A DNA stretch of 64,000 nt from JBKBRC01 sp046292345 (GCA_046292345.1 JBKBRC010000014.1:1-64000); one strand, 5' to 3'. Positions 1 through 9,285 are shown, counted from the first letter of the stretch. The notes: a model not told the origin generated them from the letters alone. Translations and numbers: made by a program.

Positions 1-843
1 CGGGTACGCCGCCGCGGCCCGCGGGCGCGCCGCGTGCTCGCGGCGGCCGCGGTGGCTGCCGTGCTGCTCGGCGCCTGGGTGTGGACGCGCACGCTGCCCG
101 TGCGCGCCGTCGAGGTCGTGGGCTACGCGCACGCCCACCCGGATGCGCTGCGCACGCTCGCGGCCGTCGTGCCCGGCGAGGCGGCGCTCTACGCCCTGCG
201 CCCGGCTGAGGTCGCCGCGCGCGTCGAGCGCCACCCGTGGGTGGCCCGCGCGGCCGTGAGCCGCTACCCGACGGGCCGCCTGCGCATCCGCGTCGAGGAG
301 CGCGAGCCGGTCGCGCTCGTGCTCGCCCCCGACGGCCGCCCGGGCTACTACCTCGACGCCGCCGGCTATGCCATGCCCACGGCCACGGCGAGCGGCGGCA
401 GCGCCTTCGACGTGCCCCTGCTGCGCGGCGCCGTGCCGCCCTACACCGAGACGGGTCCCGTCGCCGATGGCGCGCTGCGGGCGCTGCTTGCGGCTCTGGC
501 CGCGGCCCACCCGGCCGAGCACGCGCTCGTCTCTGAGGTCGAGCTCGGCCCCGGCGGCGCGCTCACGCTCTACACCACCCCGGCCGGCGCGCACGGGCCC
601 ATACGGGTCGCCCTCAGCCCGACAGACCTGCCGGACCAGCTCGCGCGCCTGCGTGCCTTTTTCGCGCAGGCCGTGCTGCCCCAGCCCGCGCGCACGTTCC
701 ACCTCGTGGACCTGCGCTTCAGCGGCCAGATCGTCACGCGCGAGGACGGCCCCGAGCGGCCCTTCCCCGCGCCCTCCGTCCCGGATTCGCTCCGCCTGCG
801 CGACGCCGTCGAGGTTGCGCCGGACGTCCCGGCAGCCCTCTAG
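1..843 (+). CDS. ftsQ: Cell division protein FtsQ (5' end cut by window)
   Basis: Divisome protein that bridges the early FtsA/FtsZ ring and septal wall synthesis; bitopic inner-membrane protein. The frame is open to the window edge and its first codons are Arg-rich, as in an FtsQ cytoplasmic tail, so the true start probably lies upstream; a GTG at 34 would give 269 aa. One membrane helix (about 20 residues after the GTG) is followed by a POTRA domain beginning LPVRAVEVVGYAH, with the HPWVARAAVSR strand typical of the family, and then the beta-rich FtsQ domain. ftsA follows after 60 bp and then ftsZ, the classical order at the end of the dcw cluster. Confidence 0.9.
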   Translation, partial: RVRRRGPRARRVLAAAAVAAVLLGAWVWTRTLPVRAVEVVGYAHAHPDALRTLAAVVPGEAALYALRPAEVAARVERHPWVARAAVSRYPTGRLRIRVEEREPVALVLAPDGRPGYYLDAAGYAMPTATASGGSAFDVPLLRGAVPPYTETGPVADGALRALLAALAAAHPAEHALVSEVELGPGGALTLYTTPAGAHGPIRVALSPTDLPDQLARLRAFFAQAVLPQPARTFHLVDLRFSGQIVTREDGPERPFPAPSVPDSLRLRDAVEVAPDVPAAL

Positions 844-903
844 CGCCGGCTCCCTGCCGGCTCCTCGCTCTCCGAACCCCCACTCCCCAAGCTCCCCGAA
901 CCC

Positions 904-2190
904 ATGCAGAACGAACGCATCGTGGTCGGCGTCGACATCGGCACGACCAAGATCTGCGCCGTCGTAGCGTCCACCGACGACCTGGGCCGCGTCAACATCC
1001 GCGGCGTGGGCGTGGCCGAGTCCGAAGGCCTCAACCGCGGCGTGGTCATCAACATCGACCGCACCGTCGAGGCCGTGCGCAGGGCCGTCGGCGAGGCCGA
1101 GCGTGCGGCGGGCGTGCGCACCGAGGCCGTCGTGGTGGGCATCGCCGGCGACCACATCCAGTCGTTCCAGAGCCGCGGCGTGATCACCGTCTCGGGCGGC
1201 GAGATCACCGCCGACGACGTGGCCCGCCTGCTCGAGGACACGCGCCACGTGGCCATGCCGGCCGACCGCGAGATCCTGCACGTGCTGCCGCAGGAGTTCA
1301 TCGTGGACGGGCAGGACGGGGTCGCTGACCCCGTCGGCATGTCCGGCGTGCGCCTCGAGGCCAACGTGCACATCATCACGGGCCTCGTCTCGGCGGCCAA
1401 GAACATCTACCGCTGCATCGAGAAGGCCGGCTACGCCACGACCGACATCGTGCTCGAGCCGCTCGCCTCGGCGCACGCCGTGCTGCATGCCGACGAGAAG
1501 GAGGTCGGCGTGGCCCTCGTCGACATCGGCGGCGGCACGACCGACATCGCCGTGTTCGAGGACAAGACGATCCGCCACACGGCCGTCGTGGCCGTGGCCG
1601 GCAACAAGGTCACCGACGACATCCGCAAGGGACTCGGCATCCTGCACGACCAGGCCGAGCGCCTCAAGCACCAGTTCGGCGTGGCCTTTGTTGACATGCT
1701 CGACGAGGATCAGCTCATCTCGATCCCTGGCATCGGCGGGCGGCCCGAGAAGACGATCAACCAGAGTGCGCTCGCGCAGATCATCCAGCCGCGCCTCGAG
1801 GAGATCCTCGAGATCGTCGGCATCGAGATCAAGCGCTCCGGCTACGCGCAGCGCCTCTCGGCGGGCGTCGTGCTCACCGGCGGCGGCGCGCTCATCCCCG
1901 GCACGGCCGAGCTCGCCGCCGACGTGCTCGGGCTCGAGGCGCGCATCGGCCTGCCCATCGGGCTCGGCGGCGGGCTGACCGAGGAGGTGGCCAGCCCCAA
2001 GTTCGCCACCGGCGTCGGGCTCGTGCTGCACGGCCTGCGCACCGGCACCAGCGGCGCGGCGCTCCTGCCGGCCGAGGCCGAGGCGCCGGCCCCGCGGGAG
2101 GACGCCGCCGGCGACGGCTACGCCGGGCAGCCGGACAGCCTCCGCGCCCGCATCGCTGACTCGATGCGGCGCTGGTTCAACGAGCTCTGA
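904..2190 (+). CDS. ftsA: Cell division protein FtsA
   Basis: Actin-like ATPase that tethers FtsZ filaments to the membrane. The 428-residue protein shows the phosphate-1 motif VGVDIGTTKICAVVA near the N-terminus, the 1C subdomain region, the phosphate-2 motif VDIGGGTTDIAVF, and the adenosine motif VVLTGGGALIPG. It ends in an amphipathic helix (RARIADSMRRWFNEL) that fits the known membrane-targeting tail. The ATG at 904 lacks a clear Shine-Dalgarno sequence. Length is normal for the family. It sits 60 bp after ftsQ and 199 bp before the ftsZ start. Confidence 0.96.
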   Translation: MQNERIVVGVDIGTTKICAVVASTDDLGRVNIRGVGVAESEGLNRGVVINIDRTVEAVRRAVGEAERAAGVRTEAVVVGIAGDHIQSFQSRGVITVSGGEITADDVARLLEDTRHVAMPADREILHVLPQEFIVDGQDGVADPVGMSGVRLEANVHIITGLVSAAKNIYRCIEKAGYATTDIVLEPLASAHAVLHADEKEVGVALVDIGGGTTDIAVFEDKTIRHTAVVAVAGNKVTDDIRKGLGILHDQAERLKHQFGVAFVDMLDEDQLISIPGIGGRPEKTINQSALAQIIQPRLEEILEIVGIEIKRSGYAQRLSAGVVLTGGGALIPGTAELAADVLGLEARIGLPIGLGGGLTEEVASPKFATGVGLVLHGLRTGTSGAALLPAEAEAPAPREDAAGDGYAGQPDSLRARIADSMRRWFNEL

Positions 2191-2316
2191 CGCGCTCCCG
2201 CTGCGGCGGCTCGCCGGCGCGCGCGGCGCGACCGGTGGCGGAGGCCGCCGCACACCTGTTTTCCACATCCCCGGCGGCGCGAGCCGTCTTCCCGTGCGCA
2301 GCCCCGGCGGCGCGGC

Positions 2317-2324
2317 TAGATTGC
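2317..2324 (+). promoter_or_regulatory. Candidate -7 promoter element for ftsZ
   Basis: TAGATTGC, 65 bp upstream of the ftsZ ATG and in the 199-bp ftsA-ftsZ spacer, resembles the Bacteroidota TAnnTTTG -7 element. No clear TTG at -33. It would let ftsZ be transcribed apart from ftsA. Confidence 0.35.
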
Positions 2325-2389
2325 CGCCCCGTTTGGGGCTCCCACTCCCTCACAATCCTGGCGCTACTCTTTCCCGGAGGGACCTTCCC

Positions 2390-3664
2390 ATGATCTCTGA
2401 CCACACGACTCGATTCGCCTTTGACGACGCGGCCCCGGAGGAGGCCACGATCCGCGTCATCGGCGTGGGCGGCGGGGGCGGCAACGCCGTCAACAACATG
2501 CTCGCCAAAGGCATTCAAGGCGTCGACTTCGTCGCCATCAACACCGACGCGCAGGCGCTCAGCAGCAACGGCGCGCCCGTGCGCATCCAGATCGGGCGCG
2601 AGCTCACCAAGGGCCTCGGCGCCGGCGCCCGCCCGCAGGTGGGCGCCGAGGCGGCGCAGGAGAGCCACCGCGACATCGAGGCCGCCCTCGACGGCGCCGA
2701 CATGGTGTTCGTCACCGCGGGCATGGGCGGGGGCACCGGCACCGGCGCCGCGCCGGTCGTGGCCGCGATCGCCAAGAAGATGGGCATCCTCACGGTCGCC
2801 GTCGTGACGCGGCCGTTCGAGTTCGAGGCCCGCCCGCGCCAGCTGGCCGCCGAGCAGGGCATCCGGCACCTGCGCGAGGTCGTCGACACGCTCATCATCA
2901 TCCCGAACGAGCGCCTCAACGACATCGCCGACGAAGACACCTCGCTCATCGATGCGTTCCGCATGGCCGACGACGTGCTCTACAACGCCACGCGCGGCAT
3001 CTCGGACCTGATCACGCAGAACGGCCTGATCAACCTCGACTTCGCCGACGTCCGCACGACGATGCAGGACGGCGGGACGGCGCTCATGGGCGCGGCCGTG
3101 GCCTCGGGCGAGCGCCGCGCCGAGCGCGCGGCGCAGGACGCCATCTCGAGCCCGCTGCTCGACGGCGTCTCGATCCGCGGCGCGCGCAACCTGCTCATCA
3201 ACTTCACCGCCGGCCCCAGCCTCTCCATCCGCGAGACGACGCAGGCGATGAAGGTGATCAAGGAGGAGGCCGGCGAGGACGTGGAGGTCATCTTCGGGAC
3301 CGTCATCGATGAGGCGATGGGCGACGAGCTCCGCGTGACGGTCATCGCGACCGGCTTCGACCGGCAGGCCGAGACCGCCGCGCCGCGCGCAGCCGCCCCC
3401 GCACCGGAGCCGCGTCGCCGCCGCACCGTCAGCCTCGACGGGCCCGGTGCCGTCGTCAACTACAAGGGCGAGGACAACCTGCGCCAGCTCGACGAGCCGG
3501 CGTTCGTGCGCCGCTCGCCCGCGCTCCCGCCGCGCGAGATCGAGGAGACGCGCGGGGAGACGCCCGCCAACGTGCGCCGCATGCCCACCGGTGCCCCGCG
3601 GCCCGAGCGTCCGCCCAAGGAAAACCCTGACATGCCGGCATTCCTGAAGCGCATGATGGACTGA
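2390..3664 (+). CDS. ftsZ: Cell division protein FtsZ
   Basis: Tubulin-like GTPase that forms the Z ring. The frame extends upstream to a GTG at 2294, but the ATG at 2390 is chosen because it has a strong ribosome binding site (GGAGGGA at 2376-2382, 7-nt spacing), one of the few clear ones in the window, and gives the usual N-terminus, 424 aa. Motifs: Gly-rich nucleotide loop GVGGGGGNAVNNM, tubulin signature GMGGGTGTGAAP at about residues 111-122, and T7 loop NLDFADVRTTM. A proline/arginine-rich linker leads to the conserved C-terminal peptide DMPAFLKRMMD that binds FtsA. A strong terminator follows. Confidence 0.97.
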   Translation: MISDHTTRFAFDDAAPEEATIRVIGVGGGGGNAVNNMLAKGIQGVDFVAINTDAQALSSNGAPVRIQIGRELTKGLGAGARPQVGAEAAQESHRDIEAALDGADMVFVTAGMGGGTGTGAAPVVAAIAKKMGILTVAVVTRPFEFEARPRQLAAEQGIRHLREVVDTLIIIPNERLNDIADEDTSLIDAFRMADDVLYNATRGISDLITQNGLINLDFADVRTTMQDGGTALMGAAVASGERRAERAAQDAISSPLLDGVSIRGARNLLINFTAGPSLSIRETTQAMKVIKEEAGEDVEVIFGTVIDEAMGDELRVTVIATGFDRQAETAAPRAAAPAPEPRRRRTVSLDGPGAVVNYKGEDNLRQLDEPAFVRRSPALPPREIEETRGETPANVRRMPTGAPRPERPPKENPDMPAFLKRMMD

Positions 3665-3819
3665 GCCGGGGCGCGCGGCTTCCGGCGTCGCACGAATGCG
3701 CGGGCAAGCGGCTGCGCGGGCAAGCGGTATCGCCGCCGCCGCCCGTGACGCGCCGCTGACACCGGAGCCGCCGTACCCTGCCCGCGTTCCCCCCGGACAA
3801 CTTTCGCCAGGGTTGTCCT

Positions 3820-3866
3820 GAGGCCCTGCCGGTCCCTCCGCCCGGCAGGGCCTCGTCTCTTTTCTC
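3820..3866 (+). terminator. Rho-independent terminator after ftsZ
   Basis: A perfect 13-bp stem (arms 3820-3832 and 3842-3854, 9-nt loop) is followed by the T-rich run GTCTCTTTTCTC. It lies 156 bp after the ftsZ stop and ends the dcw transcript. Confidence 0.88.
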
Positions 3867-3868
3867 GC

Positions 3869-3907
3869 CGCGCCGCCCGGACGCGCCGCCCGGACGCGCC
3901 GCCCGGA
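3869..3907. repeat. Three tandem 13-bp repeats
   Basis: CGCGCCGCCCGGA occurs three times in perfect tandem directly after the ftsZ terminator. The 340-bp stretch 3665-4004 holds no gene: only the terminator, this repeat and a promoter-like element at 3955-3962. Confidence 0.9.
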
Positions 3908-3954
3908 TGCCGTACTCAGACGGCCTCGCCCCGAAAGCTCCGGGCTTTCAGGGC

Positions 3955-3962
3955 TAGCTTTC
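3955..3962 (+). promoter_or_regulatory. Candidate -7 promoter element
   Basis: TAGCTTTC, 42 bp before the GTG at 4005, resembles TAnnTTTG. It is the only promoter-like element seen between the ftsZ terminator and the next gene. Confidence 0.4.
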
Positions 3963-4004
3963 CCGCGCGGCGACAGGCGCCGCGCCCGACGTGCCCGCTG
4001 CCGC

Positions 4005-5855
4005 GTGTCCGCTGCCGTGTCCCGAACTCCGCTGCCGCTCCTGCTCGTGCTGCTCGGTCTGCTGGCCGTCGCTCTGCCCGGGCAGGCCGCCGCCCAGCAG
4101 GCCGCCGCCCAGCGCGCCGACACGACGGGCGTCCGGGCTGCTCCGGCACTCCCTACGACGGCTCCACCAGAGCCCTCCCCCCGGGTGGCGTCCTCTGCCG
4201 ATCCGCTCGCACGCGTGCGGGCCGCCGCCGCGGCGCTCGGTCCGGCCCCGGGGCCCTACCCGCCGCTCGACCCCCGCCTCGCAGGCGTCGTCTGGCAGCC
4301 TCCGGCCGCGCGCGACGCCGCGCTCTCGGACCTCGTCGCGATGCGCCGGGCGGGCGTGCGTGCCGTGCGTACGCCGCTGCTCGAAGACGAAACCCTCCTC
4401 GCCGCGGGCGACCTGCTCGGCCTCGCGTTCTACCAGGACCTCCCGCCCGTGGACCTGCCGGCGGCGGTGCTCCGGGCGCAGGCGCCTGCTATGGAGGCCC
4501 TCCTGGCCGAGGCGCTCGTGCGCGCGCGGCCCTACGCCTCGGCGCGTCACTTCGGCCTCGCGCGCGGCAGCGATACCTCGACCCCGGCAGCGCGGCCCTA
4601 CTTCGAGCGCCTCGCGCGGCGCGCCCGCGCCGACGGCGCCGAAGGCACACGCGTCTACTACGTGACGCGCTTCCCGCAGGACGACCGCTGCCACGAAACG
4701 GTGGACTTCGTGCTGCTCGACGCGCGAGACGCCGACCCGGTGGCGCTGCTGCTCCGCTGGCGCGAGCGGCACGGCACGCCGGCCGGCCTGGCGTCGTTCG
4801 GTGTGGGGGTGGTCCCGGGACGCGTGGGGGGATGGCGCACGCCGGGTACCGAGGCCGCGCAGGCGCGCGCGCTCGAGAACGAACTCGGCGCGCTGCTCGC
4901 GCTGGACGAGCCGCCCGTGGTGGCGTTCGCCTTCCGCTGGCAGGACGCCGCCGGCGCCGACGCCGAGCGCGACCCGCAGGCCGAGACGGCAGGTCTCGTC
5001 TACGGCTGGCACGACGCCGAAGGCCGCCCGCGTCCGGCGCGTGCGGTCGCCGAGGGGTTCTTCACCGGCACGCAGCGCGTCTTCGCCTTCGACGCCGGGC
5101 GCGAGCGCGCCACCGGCCCCGGTGCCTCGCCGCTCATCCTGACGGGCTGGCTGCTCGCGCTCGCGCTCGGCTTGCTCTACGCCGGCGTGCCGCGCTTCAG
5201 CACGCTCGTACCGCGCGTACTCGCCCGGCGCGACCTCTACCGCGAGGCCGTGCAGCGCGGCTACGACCTGCCGGCCAACATGACGGCCGCGCTCGCCGCC
5301 GTCGTGGCGCTCAGCGCCGGCATCGTGGGCGCAGGCGTGCTGGGCACGCTCGCCCAGACCGACGCGCTCTCACTTGCGACGGCCTCGTGGAGCCTCGAGG
5401 ACCGCCTCCGCCTGGCCGCGCTCATGGGGCGCCCCCTGCTACTCGCGGCCGGGGTGGCCGCACTGTACGTGGCCTGGCTCGTGCTCAACGTGGCCTGGCT
5501 CTACGCCCTCTCGGGCCGGCGGCGCCTGCGGAGCGGGCAGGCGCTCTCGCTCGTCGTGTGGAGCCGCTGGGGGTGGATCCCGCTCATGGCGGCCGCGACA
5601 ATCCTGGCCACGCTGCCGCTCGCATGGGCGACCGTGCTTGCGCCCGTGCTGCTCTTCGGAGGACTGGGGCTCGAGGTGATCGCGAGCTACCGGATGCTCT
5701 ACGACTTCAGCATGGTGCTGCGCGTGCCGCCCGTGCGCGCGCTCGGGCTCGGCTTTCTGGTGCCGCTGGGGCTGCTCGGGGCGGGGCTGGCCGCGCTATT
5801 CCTCGCCGCGCAGGCCGAGACCGAGTTTCTGTGGCACCTCGCCACGCGGCGCTGA
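4005..5855 (+). CDS. Exported TIM-barrel-like protein with a C-terminal multi-TM region
   Basis: 616 aa, function unknown. The GTG at 4005 is chosen because it starts a signal peptide (SRTPLPLLLVLLGLLAVALPGQ..AQ). The extracytoplasmic part (about residues 60-360) has a segment running from a 'MRRAGVRAVRTP' strand through a 'GLAFYQDLP' strand, which recalls the NavR..P / DelG..v.eE pattern of glycoside hydrolase family 2-like barrels. A later 'GLVYGWHDAEGRPRPAR' recalls the GLxd..grPKpa end of such barrels. No convincing pair of catalytic glutamates was identified. About six membrane helices follow (roughly 375-393, 428-450, 478-503, 523-560, 580-600). It may be a cell-envelope protein that binds or remodels glycans; the barrel assignment is weak. 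Confidence 0.6.
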   Translation: MSAAVSRTPLPLLLVLLGLLAVALPGQAAAQQAAAQRADTTGVRAAPALPTTAPPEPSPRVASSADPLARVRAAAAALGPAPGPYPPLDPRLAGVVWQPPAARDAALSDLVAMRRAGVRAVRTPLLEDETLLAAGDLLGLAFYQDLPPVDLPAAVLRAQAPAMEALLAEALVRARPYASARHFGLARGSDTSTPAARPYFERLARRARADGAEGTRVYYVTRFPQDDRCHETVDFVLLDARDADPVALLLRWRERHGTPAGLASFGVGVVPGRVGGWRTPGTEAAQARALENELGALLALDEPPVVAFAFRWQDAAGADAERDPQAETAGLVYGWHDAEGRPRPARAVAEGFFTGTQRVFAFDAGRERATGPGASPLILTGWLLALALGLLYAGVPRFSTLVPRVLARRDLYREAVQRGYDLPANMTAALAAVVALSAGIVGAGVLGTLAQTDALSLATASWSLEDRLRLAALMGRPLLLAAGVAALYVAWLVLNVAWLYALSGRRRLRSGQALSLVVWSRWGWIPLMAAATILATLPLAWATVLAPVLLFGGLGLEVIASYRMLYDFSMVLRVPPVRALGLGFLVPLGLLGAGLAALFLAAQAETEFLWHLATRR

Positions 5856-5874
5856 GGCGCCGGGGGGAGCGGCC

Positions 5875-7970
5875 TCAGGCGACCGGCAGCCCGGCGCGCC
5901 GCATGATCACAAGCGCGTTCGTGGTGGGACAGGGGCCCTCGCGGAGCCGGTAGTCGAACACCAGTGTGTCGCCCTCGGCCTCCTCGCGGAAGTGCGCGTT
6001 GCGGAAGCGGGGGTCGCCCTCGGCCAGGTCGGCCAGCGCGAGGTCGTGCGTGGCCACGAGCGCCGCGCCCGGCCCGCCGGCGAGCGCGCGCGCGATCGCC
6101 TGCCCACCAGCGAGACGCTCGCGGTTGTTCGTCCCACGCAGCATCTCGTCGATGAGCACGAGCGCGGGGGGCGCCTCCGTGGCGGCGGCGTCGAGAAGGG
6201 CGCGGAGGCGCCGGACCTCGGCGTAGAACGTCGAGAGTCCTTCCTGCACCGCGTCACCGACACGCATCGAGGTGAACACGCGCAGCGGGCGCAGGCGCAG
6301 CGCGCGCGCCGGCACGGCGCTGCCCGCCCAGGCAAGCACGACCGCCAGGCCCGCCGCGCGCAAGAACGTGCTCTTGCCCGACATGTTGGAGCCGGTCACG
6401 AGGACGACCTCGCCGGGCGCGAGCGCGAGCGGATTGGCCACGGCCACCCCGGCCGCCAGCAGCGGATGCCGCAGCGCATCCGCCTCGAAGAGCAGCGCGT
6501 CGCCCGGGGCGTCGCCCGGGGCGNNNNNNNNNNNNNNNNNNNNNNNNNNNNNNNNNNNNNNNNNNNNNNNNNNNNNNNNNNNNNNNNNNNNNNNNNNNNN
6601 NNNNNNNNNNNNNNNNNNNNNNNGACGACCTCGCCGGGCGCGAGCGCGAGCGGATTGGCCACGGCCACCCCGGCCGCCAGCAGCGGATGCCGCAGCGCAT
6701 CCGCCTCGAAGAGCAGCGCGTCGCCCGGGGCGTCGCCCGGGGCGTCGCCCGGGGCGGGGCCGAGGAGGTCCGGGAAGGTGACGGCCCCTGCGCGGAAGTC
6801 CGCGTAGGCGGCCAGTGCCGCGAGCGCCTCCGTTTCCGCGTACGCCTCGAGCCAGGCTGGCAGCACGCCCGCGAGGCCCCCGCGCAGCCGTGCGAGCGCG
6901 CGCGTGAGTAGCAGGTCGTAGGGCAGGAGCGCGTTGAGCACGACGCGCCCGAAGTCGTTGCGCGAGAGCGCGGCCAGCTCGGTCAGCCGCCGCAGCCGCC
7001 GCAGGTGCGCCGAGGGCGCCGCCACCCCGTCGAAGGGCGCGAGCAGGTCGGCGAGTGCTGTGGCGCGCTCGCCCTCGGCGGCGCGCTCGAGCCGTGCCAG
7101 CGCGGGCGCAACCTCGGCGAGCGCCCGCTGCAGGTCGTACGCCAGGTCGAACGTGCGCGCGAACTGCCCGTAGCGCCACAAGTAGAGCGCGACGTACGTC
7201 AGGAACGAGAGGCGCCAGAGCGGCGGCGCGGCGCCGGCGAAGGAGAGCGCGAGTAGCGTGGCCGTGAGCGCGGCGAGACCGGTGAGCACGAGCGTCCAGC
7301 GCCGGAGCACGGCGTCCGGGGGTGGGGCGTCGAGCCAGGCCCGCACGGGCGCGTCGGACCAGCGCGCCGCGAAGTCCGGGGCGGCGGCGCGGGCGGCCTC
7401 GAGCCCGCACAGGGCGAGGCGGTCGCGGAAGCGGCGCTGTGGCACGAGCGCGCGGACCCGCGCCTGCCGCTTGCAGGCCCCCGGGGCCGGCGTCTCGGCG
7501 AGCAGCCAGGCGCGCAGACGCGCGTGCCCCGCCTCAGTGGTCGTCGTGTCGAGCAGGTGGAGCAGCGAGCGCGGACCGGCCACGTCGAGGTCGGCGGCGA
7601 AGGCGTGGCCGGGGGGCGCGAGCGCGGGCGGCGGCCCGAGTGCGGGCCAGTCCAGGCGGAGGCGGGCAGCGTGCCGCTGCTGGAGGGCGCGGAAGCGCGC
7701 CAAGCGGGCGCGGGCGCGCTCGAGGCGCTCGTGCGCGCGGGCGAGCGCCGCGAAGAGCAGCGCGACCGCGAGCGCCGCGCTCCAGCCCCACCCTGCGCCG
7801 GCGGTGCCGCCGAGCATGAGCGCAAGGGCTCCGCCGCCGAGGGCGAGCGCCAGGCGCGCGCGCGAAAACGCGAGGCTTCGCCGGCGCAGCCGCCCGTCGC
7901 GTCCGTCGAGTCGGCGTACGAGCGCGTCGAGGCGGGCGAGGGCGTCGGCGTGCGGCGAGGCGTCTTGCAT
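5875..7970 (-). CDS. MutS-family ATPase with N-terminal membrane helices (split by assembly gap)
   Basis: ABC-type ATPase of the MutS family. As given, the gene is broken by 100 Ns and a duplicated 121 bp. Removing 221 bp leaves 1875 bp, an exact 624-codon frame plus stop, so the gene is probably intact in the genome. Start ATG at 7970 (MQDASPHADAL). Two hydrophobic helices at about residues 28-75 suggest membrane anchoring. The MutS core follows, then the ATPase domain with Walker A TGSNMSGKST, Walker B ALVLIDEMLRGTNNRER and switch VATHDLALADL. The N-terminal DNA-binding domains I of canonical MutS are absent. This short membrane type is known in Bacteroidota but its role is unclear; classic mismatch repair should not be assumed. 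Confidence 0.85.
6403..6744. repeat. 121-bp exact direct repeat around gap 1
   Basis: Bases 6403-6523 and 6624-6744 are identical over 121 bp and flank the 100-N run. This is the signature of two contig ends that overlap but were not merged. A triple 12-bp repeat (6721-6756, coding APGD) lies at the junction and may have caused the assembly break. Confidence 0.95.
6524..6623. other. Assembly gap, 100 N
   Basis: Exactly 100 Ns inside the MutS-like gene; placeholder length. Probably a negative gap (see the flanking 121-bp repeat). Confidence 0.99.
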
Positions 7971-8025
7971 GGGCGCGGAGGCGGGGCAGGCAAAGATCGC
8001 CCCGCCCGAGGCCGGGGGCCGGCGG

Positions 8026-9285
8026 CTAGCGCCGGCGACGTGGCGAGCGCGTCGTCGCCGTCTGCGTCGTCGCCGTCTGCGTCGTCGCCGTCTGCGTCGT
8101 CGCCGTCTGCGTCGTCGCCGGGTGGGGTGGCACAGACGCGGCGGCCGGTGGCGGCGAGAAGCCCGGGTAGGGCGCGAGCGCCAGGCGCCGTCCGGTGAAC
8201 TTCTCGATCGCGTGCAGCGCGCTCTCCTCCTCCGGCGCGACGAACGTGAGCGCGTCGCCGGTCGCTTCGGCGCGGCCCGTGCGCCCGATGCGGTGCACGT
8301 AGTCCTCCGGCTGCCCCGGCGTGTCGAAGTTGACCACGAGCGCGAGGCCGTCCACGTCGATGCCGCGCGCGGCGATGTCGGTGGCGACGAGCACGCGCAG
8401 GGCGCCGTCTTTGAACTGCGCGAGCGCGCGCTGGCGCTGGTTCTGCGAGCGATCGGAGTGGAGCGCGGCGGCGGGCACGCCGGCGCGGCCGAGCTTCCTG
8501 GTGAGGCGGTCGGCGCGGTGCTTGGTGCGCGTGAACACGAGTGCCGTCTCGGGGCGTGCGCGGGCGAGCACGTGCAGGAGCAGGTCCGTCTTGTGCTCTT
8601 GCGGGACGGCGTAGACGTGCTGCGCCACCGTCGCCGCCGCGTCGCGCCGGGCGCCGACCTCGACGAGGGCCGGGTCGTGCTGCACGCTGCGCGCGAGCGC
8701 CTCGATGGGCGGCGGCATCGTGGCCGAGAACAGGAGCGTCTGGCGGCGCGCCGGGACCGCGGCGACGATGCGGCGCACGTCTTTGACGAAGCCCATGTCG
8801 AACATGCGGTCGGCCTCGTCGAGCACGAGCACCTCCACGGCGTCGAGGCGGAGCGCGCCCGCGCCGAGGTGGTCCAGGAGGCGCCCGGGCGTGGCCACGA
8901 GCACGTCCACGCCGCGCCGGAACGCCTCGAGCTGCGCGCCCGTCCCGACGCCGCCGAAGACGGCTGCGCTGCGCAGGCCCGTGTGACGGCCGTAGACGCG
9001 CACGCTCTCCTCGACCTGCAGAGCAAGCTCACGGGTAGGCGTGACGACGAGCGCGCGCACCGGGCGCCGCCCTCGGGGGACGGGCGTGCGAAGCAGGCGG
9101 TGGAGGAGCGGCAGCACGAAGGCGGCCGTCTTGCCTGTGCCGGTCTGCGCGCAGCCGGTCAGGTCGCGCCCGGCGAGGGCGACCGGGATGGCCTGCTGCT
9201 GAATGGGCGTTGGGGCGTCGTAGCCCTCTTCGGTGAGGGCGCGCAGGAGGGGCTCGGCGAGGCCGAGCGAAGCAAACGAAGGCAT
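8026..9285 (-). CDS. DEAD-box ATP-dependent RNA helicase (RhlE-like)
   Basis: Unwinds or remodels RNA, likely in ribosome assembly or mRNA turnover. The frame is open far upstream, but ATG 9285 (MPSFASLGLAEPLL) starts just before the Q motif and gives 419 aa. Motifs in order: F..LGL, Q motif PTPIQQQAIP, I AQTGTGKT, Ia PTRELA, Ib TPGRLLD, II VLDEADRMFDMGF, III SATMP, IV VFTRTKHRAD, V ATDIAARGIDV, VI YVHRIGRTGRA. The C-terminal tail is a short low-complexity ATTQT repeat ending in basic residues (RSPRRRR), probably an RNA-affinity tail. It lies 55 bp upstream of the MutS-like gene on the same strand. Confidence 0.95.
   Translation of the reverse strand: MPSFASLGLAEPLLRALTEEGYDAPTPIQQQAIPVALAGRDLTGCAQTGTGKTAAFVLPLLHRLLRTPVPRGRRPVRALVVTPTRELALQVEESVRVYGRHTGLRSAAVFGGVGTGAQLEAFRRGVDVLVATPGRLLDHLGAGALRLDAVEVLVLDEADRMFDMGFVKDVRRIVAAVPARRQTLLFSATMPPPIEALARSVQHDPALVEVGARRDAAATVAQHVYAVPQEHKTDLLLHVLARARPETALVFTRTKHRADRLTRKLGRAGVPAAALHSDRSQNQRQRALAQFKDGALRVLVATDIAARGIDVDGLALVVNFDTPGQPEDYVHRIGRTGRAEATGDALTFVAPEEESALHAIEKFTGRRLALAPYPGFSPPPAAASVPPHPATTQTATTQTATTQTATTQTATTRSPRRRR
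8051..8120. repeat. 15-bp tandem repeat in helicase C-terminus
   Basis: GTCGTCGCCGTCTGC occurs four times plus a 10-bp partial copy. On the minus strand it encodes an ATTQT pentapeptide repeat. The unit is a multiple of three, so copy-number change would alter tail length without a frameshift. Confidence 0.95.

Noticed and set aside
6403..6744. Direct repeat as a mobile-element or duplication footprint
   Set aside because: Identical 121-bp overlap at both N-gaps and the restored reading frame point to assembly, not transposition.
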